Part shown: positions 62,301-64,000 of the stretch, piece after piece | How positions within the stretch are numbered: position 1 is the stretch's first letter | Layout of the letters: each line of letters starts with the position of its first letter | DNA from: Variovorax paradoxus | Lineage (GTDB): Bacteria > Pseudomonadota > Gammaproteobacteria > Burkholderiales > Burkholderiaceae_C | Direction of reading: 5' to 3' | DNA length: 64,000 bases | NCBI RefSeq assembly: GCF_030815855.1 | Contig: NZ_JAUSXG010000001.1 | Span: 1,054,001 to 1,118,000 of the forward strand | Notes under the pieces: model-generated | The model's input: the letters and a program-made list of their open reading frames with translations, nothing else | Databases searched by the model: none | Told to the model about the DNA's origin: nothing | Position numbers and translations under genes: made by a program

Positions 62301-63796
62301 ACAGAAGAACGAACGAACCTGCCATGAAACAACGACAACGCACTCAATCGCATCTGCCCGGCAGGCTGTCCGCACTCGTGTTGGCCGCCATGGTGGCCGG
62401 CTGCGCTGTAGGTCCCGCCTACGAGGTACCCACCGCGGCCGCGCCCGCCGGATGGAAAGAGCAGAAGACCGCCGAAGGCTGGCTCCCGGCCGCGCCGGCC
62501 GATGCGCTCGACCGCGGCGAATGGTGGAAGCTCTTTGGTGACACCACGCTCGACGAGCTGGCCGCACGCGTGCAGGTGTCGAACCAGAACATCGCCGCGG
62601 CCGTCGCCAACTACGCGCAGGCTCAGGCCCTGGTGCGGGGCGAGCGCGCGGCGCTGTTCCCGACGGTGTCGCTCGACGGCAGCGCCAGGCGAAGCGGCAA
62701 CGCTGGCGGCACCAGCAACGCGGCCAGCACCTTCTCCGCGTCGCTCGGCGTCGACTGGGCACCGGATGTGTGGGGGCGGTTGCGCCAAGCCGTGAGCAGC
62801 GCGCAGGCCAACGCACAGGCCAGCGAGGCCGACCTGGCTTCGGCGCGGCTCTCGGCCGTCGGTGACCTGGCGATCAACTATTTTTCGCTGCGCGAAACCG
62901 ATGCCGAGATCGTGCTGCTCGACCAGACCATCGAGGGCTATCAGCGCGCCTACGAAATCACGAGCAACCGCTACAAGGCCGGCATTGCCGCGCAGACCGA
63001 CGTGCTGCAGGCGCAGACCCAGCTCGTGAGCGCGCAGGCGGAGCGCGTGGGGCTGCAGCGCACCCGCGCCACGCTGGAGCACGCCATTGCCATGCTGGTG
63101 GGCGTGGCGCCGGCCGACTTCAGCCTGCCGGCCGCGCAGTGGACGCCCACGGTGCCTGGCATTCCGACCGGCGTGCCCTCGACGCTGCTGCAGCGCCGGC
63201 CCGACATCGCCGCAGCCGAGCGCGCGGTGGCGGCCGCCAATGCGCAGATCGGCATTGCGCGTTCGGCGTACTTTCCGAACTTCGGTCTCAGCGCCTCCGT
63301 CGGTGGCAACGCGAGCCGCGTGAAAGACCTGTTCAATGCATCCAACACGCTGTGGGCGCTCGGCCTGTCGGTCGCGCAGGTGGTGTTCGACGCGGGCGCC
63401 ATCGGCGCGAGCGTCGATTCGGCCAAGGCCGGCCACGAAGCCAGCGTGGCGCGCTATCGCCAGACGGTGCTCGCTGCGTTCCAGGGGGTGGAAGACCAAT
63501 TGACGGCGGGCGCCGCGCTGGCGCAGCAGGAAGGCCTGCGGCGCGAGGCCTCGGCCGCCGCCGACAAGACCGAGCAGCAACTGCTCAATCGGTATCGCGC
63601 GGCCCAGGTGAGCTACACGGAAGTGGTCACGGCCCAGGCAGCCGCGCTCAGCGCACGGCGCACGCTGGTGCAGTTGCAGGTGAATCGCCAGACCGCCGCG
63701 GTGGCGCTGATTCAAGCCCTGGGCGGCGGTTGGCAAGCGGGAGGGGCGGGCGGCGACACGCCCTTGTCGGCCGCACAGCCTCCCCCTCTCCGCTGA
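62297..63796 (+). CDS. NodT-family outer-membrane efflux lipoprotein
   Basis: This is a 499-residue TolC-like channel partner of the MdtABC pump. The lipobox VAGC has the lipidated cysteine at C36 from this start (C27 from an in-frame ATG at 62324, which gives a more typical signal length). Two OEP repeats follow, and the WWKLFGDTTLDELAARV and LLQRRPDIAAAERAVAAANAQIG motifs are typical. The start overlaps the mdtC stop (ATGA). It completes the efflux operon. Confidence 0.94.
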   Translation: MNRRTNEPAMKQRQRTQSHLPGRLSALVLAAMVAGCAVGPAYEVPTAAAPAGWKEQKTAEGWLPAAPADALDRGEWWKLFGDTTLDELAARVQVSNQNIAAAVANYAQAQALVRGERAALFPTVSLDGSARRSGNAGGTSNAASTFSASLGVDWAPDVWGRLRQAVSSAQANAQASEADLASARLSAVGDLAINYFSLRETDAEIVLLDQTIEGYQRAYEITSNRYKAGIAAQTDVLQAQTQLVSAQAERVGLQRTRATLEHAIAMLVGVAPADFSLPAAQWTPTVPGIPTGVPSTLLQRRPDIAAAERAVAAANAQIGIARSAYFPNFGLSASVGGNASRVKDLFNASNTLWALGLSVAQVVFDAGAIGASVDSAKAGHEASVARYRQTVLAAFQGVEDQLTAGAALAQQEGLRREASAAADKTEQQLLNRYRAAQVSYTEVVTAQAAALSARRTLVQLQVNRQTAAVALIQALGGGWQAGGAGGDTPLSAAQPPPLR

Positions 63797-63818
63797 GCGG
63801 ATTGAATTGGCTGTGCGC

Positions 63819-63870
63819 GGGACGGACCTTGGCCCGTCCCGTCAGCCCCGCCGCGTACAGCGTGCGGGGC
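63819..63870 (+). terminator. hairpin pair after the efflux operon
   Basis: GGGACGG/CCGTCCC (63819-63840) and GCCCCGC/GCGGGGC (63845-63870) are two perfect 7-bp stems between the efflux operon and the convergent gene. There is no T-tract, so Rho-independent termination is uncertain. Confidence 0.4.
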
Positions 63871-63898
63871 GGCTCTTCACGATGCGATCAACCTGCCT

Positions 63899-64000
63899 TC
63901 AGTGCGCGTGACGGTCCATCGACCCGCCCAGGTAGTCCTTGTCGGTCACAAGCACCCAGAGCGCGAGCACCAGGATCGCCGCGGACACGAGCACTGCGTT
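63899..64000 (-). CDS. C-terminus of a membrane protein, cut by window end
   Basis: The last 33 codons of a minus-strand gene contain one transmembrane helix (AVLVSAAILVLALWVLV) followed by TDKDYLGGSMDRHAH and a stop. The start lies outside the window. The frame is supported by its hydrophobic pattern only. No family can be named. Confidence 0.55.
   Translation of the reverse strand, partial: NAVLVSAAILVLALWVLVTDKDYLGGSMDRHAH

Noticed and set aside
1..64000. CRISPR arrays, tRNA or rRNA genes, prophage or integron genes
   Set aside because: No regularly spaced repeats, no cloverleaf-like or rRNA sequence and no integrase, capsid or terminase-like proteins were found by reading; a covariance-model scan would be needed to exclude small RNAs.

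Overview
The window is about 64 kb of high-GC chromosome from a betaproteobacterium. Gene content and protein style (Bug-type binding proteins, a 49-residue lysine-rich small protein beside a VF530 protein, GlnRS with an insert before its HIGH motif, GCTAT-type short hairpin repeats) point to Comamonadaceae, most likely Variovorax or a close relative. This placement is inference from family knowledge, not a search. Nearly all genes are ordinary chromosomal genes. No phage, plasmid, CRISPR, rRNA or tRNA was seen. The one clearly mobile region is an inverted pair of IS110-family elements at 12.6-15.6 kb.

Layout: 0-6 kb has a DUF72 gene cut by the window edge, a GntR-regulated polar amino-acid ABC transporter operon (regulator, binding protein, two permeases, ATPase), an orphan Bug binding protein and an OsmC protein. 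6-12.6 kb has an acyl-CoA ligase, a secreted nuclease, a small membrane protein, an NDH-2-like oxidoreductase and the ergothioneine pair egtB-egtD. 12.6-15.6 kb is a near-perfect 2.9-kb palindrome: flanking intergenic repeat, IS110 copy, 184-bp MITE-like element, inverted IS110 copy, inverted flanking repeat. 15.6-24.9 kb holds housekeeping and small genes: DUF427 plus 2OG dioxygenase, UspA, RluA, an MFS exporter, a three-gene GTGA-coupled set, GNAT, DUF808, a beta-propeller lipoprotein, DUF2164 and a crotonase. 24.9-28.4 kb is a DUF2817 peptidase and MHS-type transporter divergent from a LysR regulator.

28.4-31 kb is a zinc-homeostasis unit: a COG0523 GTPase behind two Zur-box-like palindromes, followed by a convergent Zur-like Fur-family gene. 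31-38.7 kb carries a carboxylesterase, a monooxygenase, gshA, a lone receiver protein, an SDR, a truncated SnoaL gene, HPF, a CBS protein and the GTPase RbgA/YlqF. 38.7-46.9 kb carries a MuiA/DUF4139 protein, a thioesterase, an OpgC-like acyltransferase divergent from a membrane-anchored LytTR regulator, amtB with a sigma-54 promoter, a Fic protein and an aspartoacylase-family enzyme. 46.9-50.3 kb has an M23 peptidase, a pseudouridine synthase and glnS, which reads with a one-base frameshift. 50.4-54.4 kb has a Tyr/Pro-rich exported protein and a minus-strand membrane-protein operon ending in a LytS/LytTR two-component pair. 54.6-63.8 kb is a complete mdtA-mdtB-mdtC-outer-membrane-factor RND efflux operon with ATGA overlaps. 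The window ends in the C-terminus of an unidentified minus-strand membrane protein.

The most unusual items are the IS110/MITE palindrome, the paired Zur-box-like sites, the frameshifted glnS, a Ser/Thr-rich insert in MdtC, and two LytTR regulators tied to membrane-protein genes.
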